A stretch of 64,000 nt of DNA. Origin: Alisma plantago-aquatica (lineage: Eukaryota; Streptophyta; Magnoliopsida; Alismatales; Alismataceae). Below, piece by piece: positions 1 to 10,386 of the stretch (the stretch's first letter is position 1; the number at the start of each line of letters is the position of its first letter). The notes under the pieces are model-generated. The model saw only the letters and a list, made by a program, of their open reading frames with translations. It was not told where the DNA came from and ran no database searches. Made by a program: the position numbers and the translations under genes. The DNA is taken from positions 243,774,558 to 243,838,557 of the forward strand of contig OY856409.1 of the NCBI GenBank assembly GCA_963693085.1, given 5' to 3'.

Positions 1-430
1 TCATCCCTTTTGTGAAAATTTTTATGTGGTGTTTGGTTTTAAGGGATGTGATCTTTTCTTTCTAGTAGAGAAGTGGTTTCACTTCTTTACACTAAAGATG
101 GGAACTTCATCAACCAAGCCAAGTACACAATCTATTATGATAATACTAGCACAATCAATTTATCTTGCAATCCTATATTGCATAGTAGAGCCAGGCATAT
201 AGAGGTTTGTCATCATTTTCTTCATGATCACATTGCCAAAAAGGATATTTATATCACTCATGTGGACATAGAAAATCAGTTGGAGGACATTTTCACTAAA
301 CCTCTACTAGAGAGTGATTTAATTTTAATAGATCTAAATTTCTCATAACTACTTTGGATGAATCTGATGCCTTTTCGTTAGTTGATATGTATCTTATATG
401 CTTTGCACATGTCTTGATCACCATTGTTTG
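1..430 (+). pseudogene. Element A: copia pol C-terminus (RNase H), partial
   Basis: The translation from position 73 contains the standard end of copia RNase H: a YDNTS block, then NPILHSRARHIEV, a HHFLHDH block and ENQLEDIFTKPL. In intact elements this is the last domain of the gag-pol polyprotein and removes the RNA strand of the RNA/DNA hybrid during reverse transcription. The reading frame stops at 346-348. The expected tail continues in another frame (LITTLDESDAFS, from about 336), so a frameshift is present. The upstream pol lies outside the window. Family assignment is secure; the copy is non-functional as seen. Confidence 0.9.
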
Positions 431-977
431 CTAAAGTGCTAAAATGTTCATCTTCTTATGCCTTTTTTTGTTTGTTTAGGGTATTTTTTGTAAACACCTA
501 TTTTATCACTAAATAGTACCTAATGATGAGTGATATGTGCCGAAGTATGTTTAAAATACAAAATGGACTAGAAAAAATAATTTTATTAGCACTCAAATGG
601 CTAGAAATTAAGATTTCTAATTTTGGGACATACTTTCTATCAGTCGAGTTACAAACTCGACTGATGGGTGGCTAAGGGCTTTTGTAAAAATCCATTTGGT
701 CAAGTTTCCTTCTCTTAGAACTCGACCAATAGCCGGGCTGGAGCAAACTTAAGTGTGGTTCGGCAGACTTTTCTCCCTCTCAACTAGAGAAAAATCAACT
801 GATTCCCTCTCCAGCTCCCTCAAACTCTCAACCCTAGCCCCGACCATCCCCTTCCTTGCCCTAGCCAGTCCTTGCTTGACCTTCCTAGACCTGTTACACA
901 TTAGCCCTAGGTGTTTGGTCATATTTTGGTGGTGTTCCCTACATTTTTGGCCTCTTTTTCCTTCTTATCTCGCCTTC
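431..977 (+). other. Element A: spacer between pol and extra ORF
   Basis: No coding signal is seen. The stretch carries two palindromes (639-665 and 698-727) and becomes pyrimidine-rich before the extra ORF. An upstream ATG at 753 is in frame with the ORF, but the start at 978 (MASNRRK) matches the start of the related intact ORF of element D (MASSSTR) and is preferred. Confidence 0.6.
639..727. repeat. Palindrome pair before element A extra ORF
   Basis: Positions 639-665 form a perfect palindrome with 12-bp arms (ATCAGTCGAGTT and AACTCGACTGAT) around ACA. A weaker one lies at 698-727 (GGTCAAGTT...AACTCGACC). Both use the GGTCGA/TCGACC word found in the LTRs of A, C and D. The first has A instead of G in the left arm and the matching T in the right arm, so pairing is kept. 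Confidence 0.85.
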
Positions 978-1921
978 ATGGCTTCCAATAGGAGAAAGAG
1001 AGTCATCCCCTCCGGAGCACTATCCTTCTCCTACAACTCTCCTCTCATCCTATTGGATGATACCTTTTTTGTCTCCAATGAAGCTCTAAATAGGTACAAG
1101 GAGCTCATTCCTAGGAACCCCTTCCTTTTTTGTGATTTGTTTGACCCTCGCTTGCATAGACAAAAGGTCATAGATTAGGTTGTCGAGTTGATGTACGACC
1201 ACCACCTGCCTGCCCTGAGTGTTGAATTCCAGTGCTATAACAACTCCATCAGAAGCGCTAAGGTAATTTACAAATGCTATGTAAATTTGTCATGGAATTA
1301 AGACACACTTGTACCCTACCAAATACTAAAGTCATTCTTACTTCCATGATTTCCAGTAAGAAATTCCAAATCTCATAGGATACCTTGAATATCTTTTTCT
1401 CTAGTACTGAGGTGACCAACACATGGAGGTAGGATTACCCTGAGTATCTTGACCTCTTGACCCTGAGGCCTTCTACAAGAAATATGATATCACTCTCCTT
1501 GACATACATAAATTCTTGAAGAAGCCTTAGTTTCCTTATAGGAAAAATTCCACCATTCCTTCCTCTGCCTTAGACCTGAAAAATCACATTCTCACCTTGG
1601 TAGTCAACTGTAATATTCATCCAAAGAAAAATCAAATGAAAATTGCAGAGAATCCCACAGTGATTATTCTTTATATCCTAAAGAACATCAGAGTCAAGTG
1701 GCCTCAATATAATCTCAATCTCATGACCTGCTTTGACTCTGGGAAGAACACATGAGGTACTCACCCACCCTACCCAGCCCTGATCTATTGACTTTTTCAA
1801 CCTGCCACTAGGAAGTCTCTTTTTCATGATCTTCATTAAAAACCTACTAGAAAAGGAGTCTGTATCAGTGAGACCACAATTCAAAAAAGCTTGCCTCCAT
1901 CTTCTTCTGCCACACATGGAG
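978..1921 (+). pseudogene. Element A extra (env-position) ORF, part 1
   Basis: The frame opens with MASNRRKRV and reads to a stop at 1176-1178. Coding-like sequence then continues with further frameshifts. A block at 1561-1735 (LKNHILTLVVNCNIHPKKN, then VIILYILKNI) aligns with LKHAARIVNLIVSTNIHP... in the intact 377-residue ORF of element D. The family resembles what plant protein annotations call the putative plant transposon protein domain; no biochemical role is known to me. The ORF is interrupted by gypsy element B right after 1921. The last five bases (1917-1921, TGGAG) are the left TSD of B. Decay by stops and frameshifts, plus two insertions, makes this a pseudogene. Confidence 0.75.
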
Positions 1922-4900
1922 TTTAACAACCCAGCCTCCCGATAACCCCCAATTAAGGGAGACCCGAAGGTCAAAGTCATTATTCAATTAACAGGATCAA
2001 AGGTTCAACAAATAATCAATAATAATTATGAAATTCTACTAACTATTTGGAATTTGGTATAAAATTCAAACTTTACTTACATTTGAAAACTTTGGAAATC
2101 TATCTATCCAGAACATGAATTATTCTATCTAATCCTCCTTGAACTTTATTTCTTATTTCCACAATGTGTCACTTTACTGTTTGTTCGTTCAATTGTTGTT
2201 CCTAAAATGCCGACAAACAAAATGTCGGTTAGTATATTGACATATACTAGTATGTTGGAACAACCAAAAACTTGTAAATATGGCTAACAATTTAATAATC
2301 ACAATCAAATTAATTAACAAGTAAATTTACACTTTTCAGTATGACATTCTCCACCGCTTTTGCCCTAACCCTGGCATACCCACTTTAGGGTTCCCTTTGC
2401 CAATGACTTAAGGCCACCTTCGCAATCCTGAGCTTGGTGCCTGGGGGTCACCACTCATGGTGCCCACTAGTTATGCAATATCATAGGCCACCTTCTCATT
2501 CCCAAGCTTGGTGCCTGGGGTCACCACTCAAGGTGTCCATTGGTCTACCCATCTGGGCCTGACCTTTGGCATCATCCATCAGGGTGGCATGTAAGTGCGA
2601 GAATCCATACTTCTATTATTAATGTGATAATCATAGTGACTTTATAGTTTGCAAGTATGAACATCCAAACTGATAATTTACATTCAATGCGATTAACCAT
2701 CCGGAAAATCCTCGGGAAACTAAGGTGGTTATTCATAATTAACCATATACCTGTCAAGTTGTTTTGAATGCAGATTCAGTACAAACAATCAAGTAATCCA
2801 GAGTAAATCAAGCAAGCAAAATTCAATCCTGAAATATTCATCCAATATTTTCTATCATGGATCATGGTACACAATTCTAATAGGTCTAATCGTCCTAGGG
2901 TTACTAGCCCCTTTTTAGGGTTTTAACCATAATTAGGGTTTCAATTCCTTTTTTACTACTTTTACTTTATTTTTATCAAAATACCCATCAAACCCTAATT
3001 ATCTTATCTTATTTTTCATTAAGATCCCAAGATCAGATTTGGATCACAAAAACCCTAATTTTCAGATTATTATATCTTTTCTTCCCTTTTTCCTCACCTT
3101 AGGGTTTTTACAGCATTAATTACATTATTAGGTTTAGAACCCTAATTCTTGCAATTCCAACATCAAAACAGGTTAAAATCCATCTTATTCATTAATCAAG
3201 TTAATAATACTCGAATTAACTCCTTTACAAAATTAAATCTATCTTTTACCAACAATCAGGGTTTCTAGCCACAAATTAATACCCTTTACTATCCAAATTA
3301 AATTCTTTTGCAAAACTATATCGATTTAGGTTCCCAAACTATTTTTAACGTATCCCTCATATTTTTATGATCATTTTTCATGTATTAACTTTCCATCATC
3401 CGAGTTTTCTAGCTAAAGATATGATTTTATCAAGAAAACCCTTTTTATTGATTTATTTGTTATTTTTAGAAAAAACAATCATGGATCGTTTGATCTGTGG
3501 TCCACTGGTCCACTTAGGATCCAGCGAACAGGATCGCACATGCCTATCTTTGATTTAAGTTACCAAAGGACTAAAATACCCTTACCTCTTTCACACGCAC
3601 CCGAGGGCAGGGATGACTTTTCCCTCCCTATCCATCTTCTTCCTTTGTCTCTGAACCTACAAACAGCCGCAAGATGGCCGAGTCAATAGAGGTGTTGACT
3701 TTTCCCACCGATCCTCGAAAGCAATCAGAGACAGGTCCAAGACCTCCACCCAACCCAACCGAACTTCATTGGTGGCCGTGATTGCTCCAGCCATGGCCGG
3801 AGTTTCCAAGACAACAAGAGGGGTCTCCCGGTTGCAAGCCAGGGAGGTTCGAGGTATAGGAGGGGTTTGAGAGGGGGAATCGAGAGCTCGAACTGTGTCG
3901 GCAAGTCCTGTACGATCTCGTGGGAGATTGTTCACTCTCACAGAGGGGATGTACCCCCTTTATATAGTCTGTGGCTATGGTGTACGGACGGTTGGGTCCC
4001 TGGGATTAGGGGATTCTTCTATAGACCCCAAGACTGGCAAAATCTAGGATAGATCTGTCCGCAAGGATCTCACGAATCCATCCAACGTGTTTCCAAGTTT
4101 CCTCACGCATTGATCGAGAAGGAAACGACCAAGGAATGAATCGCGTCCTGTCCTGACTTTCCCAGCCAGACGCAAGCTAGAAGATGGGCTCATCACTGTC
4201 AGATCTAGCTCTAACGGCCCTGAATGCACGCGTCACAAACATAGTAGAAAAAGGATGTGTGACATTTAATGAAATCCTATTACTTTAGGGATATTTCCAA
4301 AATTCATAACTATGAAACCATATGTCCAATTAATACAAAATTTTAAGGGAAAGTCTATACAGACGTAATGCACGTATGTACCAAATTTGAGACTCAAACT
4401 CGAAATTATAAGATGTCTTTCTTGATATACAAGTTATCACTTAATTATATATATATCTCACACATTTTCTCTTTCCCTTGCCATTAAATTATTATTCTGA
4501 GTTCCTTGAACCTCAAGGAACCTTAATGGCTTGAAATCCCATCTTGGAAATATTCCTTAGCCTTTTATTTATCCTTTATCCATTATTTCTCATATTTTGT
4601 TTATTTCTTATTAAAATATCTCTTTTTGAGGATTTCTCTTTATCTTTCTTTTTATTTTCCTCATTGGCATTCCATTTATCATTAGGAATCCTTTGTATAC
4701 AAAAATCCATCAAGGGTAACTCAATTATACATCTTTTGACTTATTTTCCACCTTTTACCATTGTTTTCAATTTCTTTCTTAACAAAGAATTACTTAATTG
4801 ATCTTTTCCTTTCTTATTGTATTTTCTTTGCAACTTTGGACTCCTTGGAACCCAAGGAACCCATGTGGCACGAAATCCATATTTGGATTAAGTTCTTTTG

Positions 4901-5119
4901 CCTTCTGGAGGTTTCCACACCTTTCTTTTCTCAAAACTTAATTATTCATTTACTAATTGGATTTCCTTGTTATTGGGCCCAATAGCCAATAAAGCCCAAA
5001 AAGCAATCATCAAGGCTATTGTAAAGAAATTCATGTAGTCAATCTTTATTTGTTCATTTATATTTAATATGAGAAATTACATTTCTCAGCAAATGAACCC
5101 AAAAATTGTGGTTGTAACA
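1922..5119 (-). repeat. Element B 3' LTR
   Basis: This is a direct repeat of 15411-18558 and ends on the + strand in TGTAACA at 5119. It carries a stretch near 3650-3690 that is missing from the other LTR. The reverse-strand TATA box sits at 3959-3966. ORFs predicted inside are not conserved between the two LTR copies and are taken as chance. Confidence 0.93.
3959..3966 (-). promoter_or_regulatory. TATA box of element B 3' LTR
   Basis: The minus strand reads TATATAAA followed by a G-rich stretch. It lies at the corresponding place in both LTRs and marks the likely U3/R region. Confidence 0.65.
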
Positions 5120-5131
5120 TCCTTCCCCTCT
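5120..5131 (-). other. Element B polypurine tract
   Basis: The minus strand reads AGAGGGGAAGGA directly before the LTR that starts TGTTACAACC. This is the expected priming site for plus-strand DNA synthesis and confirms minus orientation. Confidence 0.75.
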
Positions 5132-5269
5132 TATAAGAATTTTGCCCACAAAATTCCATCAAGCAAGCAAACAGACAGGATAAGCCTTTCATACGCCCAT
5201 CAGGGCTCCCTTGTGGCATCACCTGTTTCCATGGTGCTTCCCAAGAACCTTCATAATCTCATATTCTTC

Positions 5270-6200
5270 GATCTGAGTTCTTTCTTACCTTGGTATATCA
5301 TACCCTCATAGGTGACTCAGGACATTTCAGCCTCTCAAAAGCTGAATAGGTTCAGGGCTCAACACATGGCTTGGGTACCTCACATAGTGCTCTAGATTGG
5401 ACTCATGGAACACATGACACATCATGTTATGCTGAGGGGGTAGACTAAACACAACCATCTCCACCAATCCATCTCAAATGGACCTATATATCGGGGAATC
5501 AAATTTCTCAGATGTAGCTTAGAGGGGTCGGATTTTCACATTATATTCTCCCATAGTGAACTGCATGTCAGTCTACTTTGCATCATCTTGTGACTCATGT
5601 CACCCTTAGGCTCTCTCTCAGCCATTACACGATCAAAGCGACTTCATCTGCACACACTGTGGTTCTTTTCTGACCTTCGTGAGGCCTCCTTCACCAACAT
5701 CATCTTAATGAAGCAGTGACCGACACAACCTCTCTATAATACTTCTTGCATCCCGATAAGGCTATGGTGGTTAACATCACATCTTTAAGAACTGTCTGTA
5801 TGTATCACCGTGAATGAGCACACATGCTCTCATCAGACCTTCTAGTCTAGATCATATTGTCTATTAGTATGGGGTGATAAATTGTACTATCATCGAGTTC
5901 TTCATGTATCCACTTCCACCTCATGGAAGTGAACCTTGGTCATACCCAAAAACTTTTGAACTCGCATCATGGTGTAGTTGAACCATCTTTCTCTCTTAAG
6001 TAATTCAACCGAATCTGTCCCGTGACAATATTCTTCCTTTCTCATGTCATATAGGTAAGGTGATCTACCATAACCCATACTGCACCTTGACCCTCCTTGG
6101 TCTAGGGGAGACTCACAACATCCATAGTGATGAACTCCCATTCCCTCTCGGGAACTCTTTATACTTTATATCCATGCTCTGGGTTAATGGTGTTCGTCCT
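5270..6200 (-). pseudogene. Element B integrase and polyprotein C-terminus, decayed
   Basis: Minus-strand translation shows two recognisable blocks with several stops. The first, near 6030-6150, reads WEFITMDVVSLP, then AVWVMVDHLT. This matches the start of the gypsy integrase catalytic core (WE-MDF-GLP and WVIVDRLTKSAHF), including the first catalytic Asp. The second, near 5290-5400, reads VFHESNLEHYVRYPSHVL. This matches the conserved VFHVSQLRKYVPDPSHVL block after the core, followed by a degenerate tail (IEEYEIMKVLGKHHG). The enzyme would insert element cDNA into the genome. Frameshifts and stops make this copy inactive. Confidence 0.85.
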
Positions 6201-8109
6201 TCACCCCTGATTTGCATGGCCATATACCACATGCAGCTTCACCTTAAAAATCCAAAGTACTACTGCCATTTACTATCTTTGTAGCACCATGGTTTATGGT
6301 GATCATGATCTCCTGTATGTCATAATTCCTCCAGATCGATACTTAGGAAACCCTAAACCACTCTCATCAGGGTTTCATCACTTTCCTTTCCAAAGAAGTA
6401 CATATGAGGTTCTACAACCATCCTTTCATTATATCACAGACTAGGCTGGATAACCAAACAATCATTTACTTGATTAACCGCTATTGATACATCTGGGTGT
6501 TAGCCAAACTTATCTCTTTTCCTCATCTTAAGGTTAGCCTAACAACCTCAACTTCTTCTAGCTTCCAGCTAAACTAGGCAGCTATATCTCAACCAGAGCA
6601 TTCATTACCACTTCACCTCCTTAGGTGTTAGGTAATATTGAGGACACACACCTCCATGTATTCCACTTATTATCTCATTACAACTCTAAGTTTCTCTTCA
6701 TCGAGAAGCTCTGAGCTCATCCTCATTGTGATCAAACTCAACCTTGGTTAACTTGTACATACCACATAGCTCCTGATATAACATCCTCATGAGCTGACTA
6801 CACTACTTTCTCTTAGTGTTTGTAAACCATCCATGTATCATTCACTCCACCAAGGTATGCTATCATCTATGTCCTCATACCTTGTAGCAGCGTTCCAACT
6901 CGCTTCATCTTTTATCCTTAGTGTATGGCATGTGTACTATCTTATCTCTCACTCCCATAACAAGAGGAAATAAGCATTTGGCTGCAGTCCAAATACATAG
7001 TTCTTCCTGTTCCAAGAATAGAGATGATACATCCCACATTGCCAGTACACTTTCAATTCTAAGTTGAAACGTGCAACTTATGTCTCTACATCACAAACAT
7101 CATGTTATCAAAAAAAATTACCTTCATGGTAAACTGGTCTCTAACCTACTAGGGTTGACACACAATCCTTGGTCATCACCTCTGGGTCTATAGGGTGCCG
7201 ATACTTTTGGGGTCATCCCTTTTCCCTTATGCATCCAGAGAGTACCCTACTCATCTGCCCTTTGGGTCCCATGAGTTCATGGAGGTGATCAATCTCCTAA
7301 CCCATGGGCCTCAGACAATGATAGTTGTTACCTCCCGACCCTATGGTCATGTGCAACTAGAGAATCAGGCAACACCTTCTTCCATCGGTCTTATCCCTAC
7401 CTGACCCTAAGATAGAATTAGGATTCTCTTATAGTATATGTTAAACTTAGAACCTTACCCAAGAATTCATCATCTCTCTTCTTGCATTCATGGGCTAACT
7501 TTCATCCTTTGATAGGGATCATGGCACCCTGCCTACCTTGGTCAAGTCCCATACCGGTTACCTCCATGGTAACATATCCACATGCACATAGAGATGGATA
7601 TCTATGGGTCTACATGTTCATTCTCATATTGTTTACTTTTCACTTAGCTTCTCAAGATCCTATGAAACCTCCTTAGGTTACCTCAAAACCAACCAAACTG
7701 GTAAACTCCCTACCAAAGGATCCATCTTTCAGGATGGGAGGAAACTACACCTTGATAACAAAGGTCACAAACGTCCTTAGGGTTTACATGCACATGAGCA
7801 TGCCTAACCCAGCAGCTACTAAGGCACAAGTAGACCACCTATTAAACCATGCTAGGTTATACTTGTTCTCTTTCCTCAACATTAAATCAACCTAGTCGTG
7901 AGGGGTTCATCAAACATACCCTTAACTTAAGGGATTTCCTTTACTACTACACATGAGGAGTACCGTGCTCGAAACTATAGAGACTCAAATCTCATCATGA
8001 GCATCGGATACACTGCTTCCCCTCTTAGGCCTAGGAACCCTAGGTTCTCGTTTGGATATCCAACTGCATGCTCAATCTCTTAACCACGAATCAAGCACGT
8101 CCAAGGTAT
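6201..8109 (-). other. Element B internal region, unrecognised decayed coding sequence
   Basis: By position this should hold the rest of integrase, RNase H and RT of element B on the minus strand. I see stops in all frames and could not find the RT catalytic motif by eye. The last five bases (8105-8109, GGTAT) are the left TSD of element C. Confidence 0.5.
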
Positions 8110-8460
8110 TGTTGGCCAAATTGGAGATTATGATAATCCCTTTATTTTGATGATGACAAACATTTCATTCTTGTGGTTTTAACGTGCTATTTGAGTATTT
8201 CAGGAACAAGCATATAAGGTGGTGGATAACAAAGACTTGGAAGAACAATTTGATAAAATCACTTTATTTTCATGATTGTAATCAAATGTAAATACTTGTA
8301 CAAGTATATAATGTACAAGTAATTAGATATCATGTAAATCAAGCATTTAGATCTTCCCTATCCACTCACAACACTTAGATAGGCCATTCCCCAAGATAGT
8401 ATCACAATTGCACATTGATACACATACTTAGTAAATGAATACATTGAGTCAGTAATATTC

Positions 8461-8657
8461 TCAGTCGACAAATCGTCGATCGAGAAAATATCGGTCGACA
8501 AAAACTTCAACCGAGAAACTCTCGGTCGAAAAAATCTTCGATCGAGAATAGACCCTACTAGCCGTTAGACTTAGCAGACAAAGTGGTTGGGAGTTGGAAA
8601 TGAACGTTGTAAACACTTTCTCCAGGAAGTCCCTCGGTCGACAAATCTTCGATCGAG
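8461..8657. promoter_or_regulatory. Palindrome array in U3 of element C 5' LTR
   Basis: Four imperfect copies of the TCGGTCGA-spacer-TCGA(C/T)CGA unit lie at 8461-8548 (three) and 8633-8657 (one, CTCGGTCGA-N7-TCGATCGAG). Between them, 8559-8569 reads TAGCCGTTAGA, the reverse complement of TCTAACGGCTA, an exact match to the plant MSA consensus YCYAACGGYYA bound by three-repeat MYB (MYB3R) factors. Confidence 0.75.
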
Positions 8658-8793
8658 AAGAGTTCTGTCTGCACTTTTTAGGGTCAATTAACTAGCCGTT
8701 GCAAATGTAATTAGTGGACACATAACAGCTAGTTGAGCACTAAGAACCCCCTAGAAAGTGTCTAGAACGTCCTTAAGCACTTGTAGGTCATTC

Positions 8794-8803
8794 CTATAAA
8801 TAG
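8794..8803 (+). promoter_or_regulatory. TATA box of element C 5' LTR
   Basis: CTATAAATAG, about 135 bp downstream of the palindrome array. The same box is found at 13389-13398 and, reversed, in both LTRs of element D. Confidence 0.75.
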
Positions 8804-9538
8804 GACATGCCTTAGGACACCTAAACTCACTAATCTTCACTTGTGACACACTTGAGCTTACACTTGCAATTGTGAATCTGTTTTGAGAAATTGAGCAACA
8901 CTTGCATTGGCTATTCTTCTCCTTGCTCTAATTTCATGTCCTATAGGCTAGTATCTCCTATCCACAGCAATCACACTTCCATATACATTGGTTAGGAGAT
9001 CTACACGCTTGATATAGGCAAATCAAGCCTTGTGCTTCAAAGGTTAAGTGTAATTTCCTTTTTTCCTTCTTGTTCCTTTTATCCTTTGTATTCTCCTTGC
9101 TACTCCTAGGGTTGGAGGCTGCGGATTGGAGAAGGTTCTTCTCGGAGGAGAAGGTGGACTTCAAACTACTTCAAGAAGGCTATTGCAATGGGAAGCTACT
9201 TCAAGAGGAAGGCTACTTCAAGGGGGAGCTTGAAGTTACTTCAAGAAGGCTGCTTCAAGGTTGGTGCAATTACTTCTAGGTGAAGGCTGTTCGAAGGGTT
9301 TGGTGAAAGAATTGTAATTTTATGTGAAGTCCTTGTGAGGTAATAAAATTTAATTCTTTCAAAATTTCGGTTGGGTAAGCAACCGGGTAGTGGACTAACT
9401 TCCTTAGTATTTGCTAAGGTTGGAACCACTCTAAATCCTTGTCCCCTTGTCCAATATTTTTGTGGTTGGTTGTTTGAGTTAAATAATTGTTAAATTAACT
9501 TTAAAACCCTATTCACCCCCCTCTAGTGGTTTTTCAAT

Positions 9539-9550
9539 TGGTATCAGAGC
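9539..9550 (+). other. Element C primer binding site (tRNA-iMet)
   Basis: TGGTATCAGAGC, two bases after the LTR end, complementary to the 3' end of initiator Met tRNA. Confidence 0.92.
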
Positions 9551-9583
9551 AGGCTTCAAGGATCTCTAATCGAGTCTTGAAGT

Positions 9584-10318
9584 ATGAAGGGTGATGGTGT
9601 CTACAACCGCAAACAAAGGAAAAGTATGGACCAATCTTCAACAAGTTGCAGTTGGTGCTTAGGAACAAGCCACACAACACTTGGTTGCCCATGGAGGTCA
9701 AAGAAGGAAGATACACATAAAGAATGCCTTATTGCTACAATAAGTGAAGAAGAAGAAGAAGAAGAGGTAAGCCTTTTTGATTTATCTAAAGAAGAGCTAG
9801 TTGCTAGTCTTGAAGAGACACATAATAAATATATTGAGTGCAAGAAGAAATTAAAGAAATCTAATAAAGCAAATGATGAGTTACATGCTAAGTTTCTTGC
9901 TCTTACATCTGAAAATGAAGATCTCAAAAAGGTTATTGAAGGTCATGATATTAAGCTAAAATTTGTAGAAGCAAATTGCAATCTTCTTTCTCTAGAAAAG
10001 TTAAATTTGCAAACTCAAGTAAATGATCTTCAAAAACAACCTGTTCTGTGTACACATCTAGATTATGATACTATCGTGAAAGAAATAGATTCTTTATCAC
10101 CTAATATAGATCAAGAAAAGCTAGATATTAAGAAGAGAATGGATGAGATTGCTAAGTTGCAACAAGAAGTTAGTAGTCTAAGTAATGATGGCATTCTTGA
10201 TAAAATCTTAAATGATTCTTACCATCAAGTTGGAAGGAAAGGACTAGGTTATTTGTTTTCATGTCCTTACAAGAAAAAGGATGTTGAGTTAGTATGGGTT
10301 CCAAAATCCCCAAACTAA
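9584..10318 (+). CDS. gag: Element C truncated gag, 244 aa, second zinc knuckle deleted
   Basis: The ORF starts MKGDGVYNRK, 33 bases after the primer binding site. It has one CCHC zinc knuckle (C22-X2-C25-X4-H30-X4-C35), an acidic run, then about 130 residues of Lys/Glu/Leu-rich sequence with coiled-coil character, and ends in LVWVPKSPN. Compared with the 303-residue gag of element D, about 61 residues between GLGY and FSCPYKKK are missing, including most of a second CCHC knuckle; the frame is kept. The N-terminal capsid-type domain of a full copia gag is absent in both. In complete elements gag packages the RNA. Whether this short form does anything is unknown. Confidence 0.85.
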   Translation: MKGDGVYNRKQRKSMDQSSTSCSWCLGTSHTTLGCPWRSKKEDTHKECLIATISEEEEEEEVSLFDLSKEELVASLEETHNKYIECKKKLKKSNKANDELHAKFLALTSENEDLKKVIEGHDIKLKFVEANCNLLSLEKLNLQTQVNDLQKQPVLCTHLDYDTIVKEIDSLSPNIDQEKLDIKKRMDEIAKLQQEVSSLSNDGILDKILNDSYHQVGRKGLGYLFSCPYKKKDVELVWVPKSPN

Positions 10319-10329
10319 ATGAATAAGAT

Positions 10330-10386
10330 TAAGTTGAGATATGACCAAAGACTCTAGTTGTATATCTATATGTCTATCTCAACTTA
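10330..10386 (+). other. Conserved stem-loop just after gag stop (element C)
   Basis: Arms TAAGTTGAGATA (10330-10341) and TATCTCAACTTA (10375-10386) pair perfectly over 12 bp with a 33-base loop. The stem begins 12 bases after the gag stop codon. An equivalent stem follows the gag stop of element D. Confidence 0.75.

Larger units (their letters stand above)
8110..9536 (+). repeat. Element C 5' LTR
   Basis: 1427 bp, TGTTGG...TTTTTCA. Palindromes at 8461-8548 and 8633-8657, an MSA-type site at 8559-8569 and a TATA box at 8794-8803 define U3. Predicted ORFs inside (for example 9070-9279) recur in the other LTR but have no coding evidence. Confidence 0.95.

Noticed and set aside
8461..8657. Short spaced repeats that could be mistaken for a CRISPR-like array
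   Set aside because: The units are palindromes inside LTRs of plant retrotransposons, with irregular spacing and repeated spacers.
9070..9279. 69-codon ORF in element C LTRs (repeats at 13665-13874)
   Set aside because: Kept only because the LTRs are duplicates; it spans short GAAGGCTACTTCAAG-type direct repeats and has no family match.
9539..9550. tRNA gene fragment
   Set aside because: The match is only the 12 bases of a primer binding site, with no cloverleaf around it.
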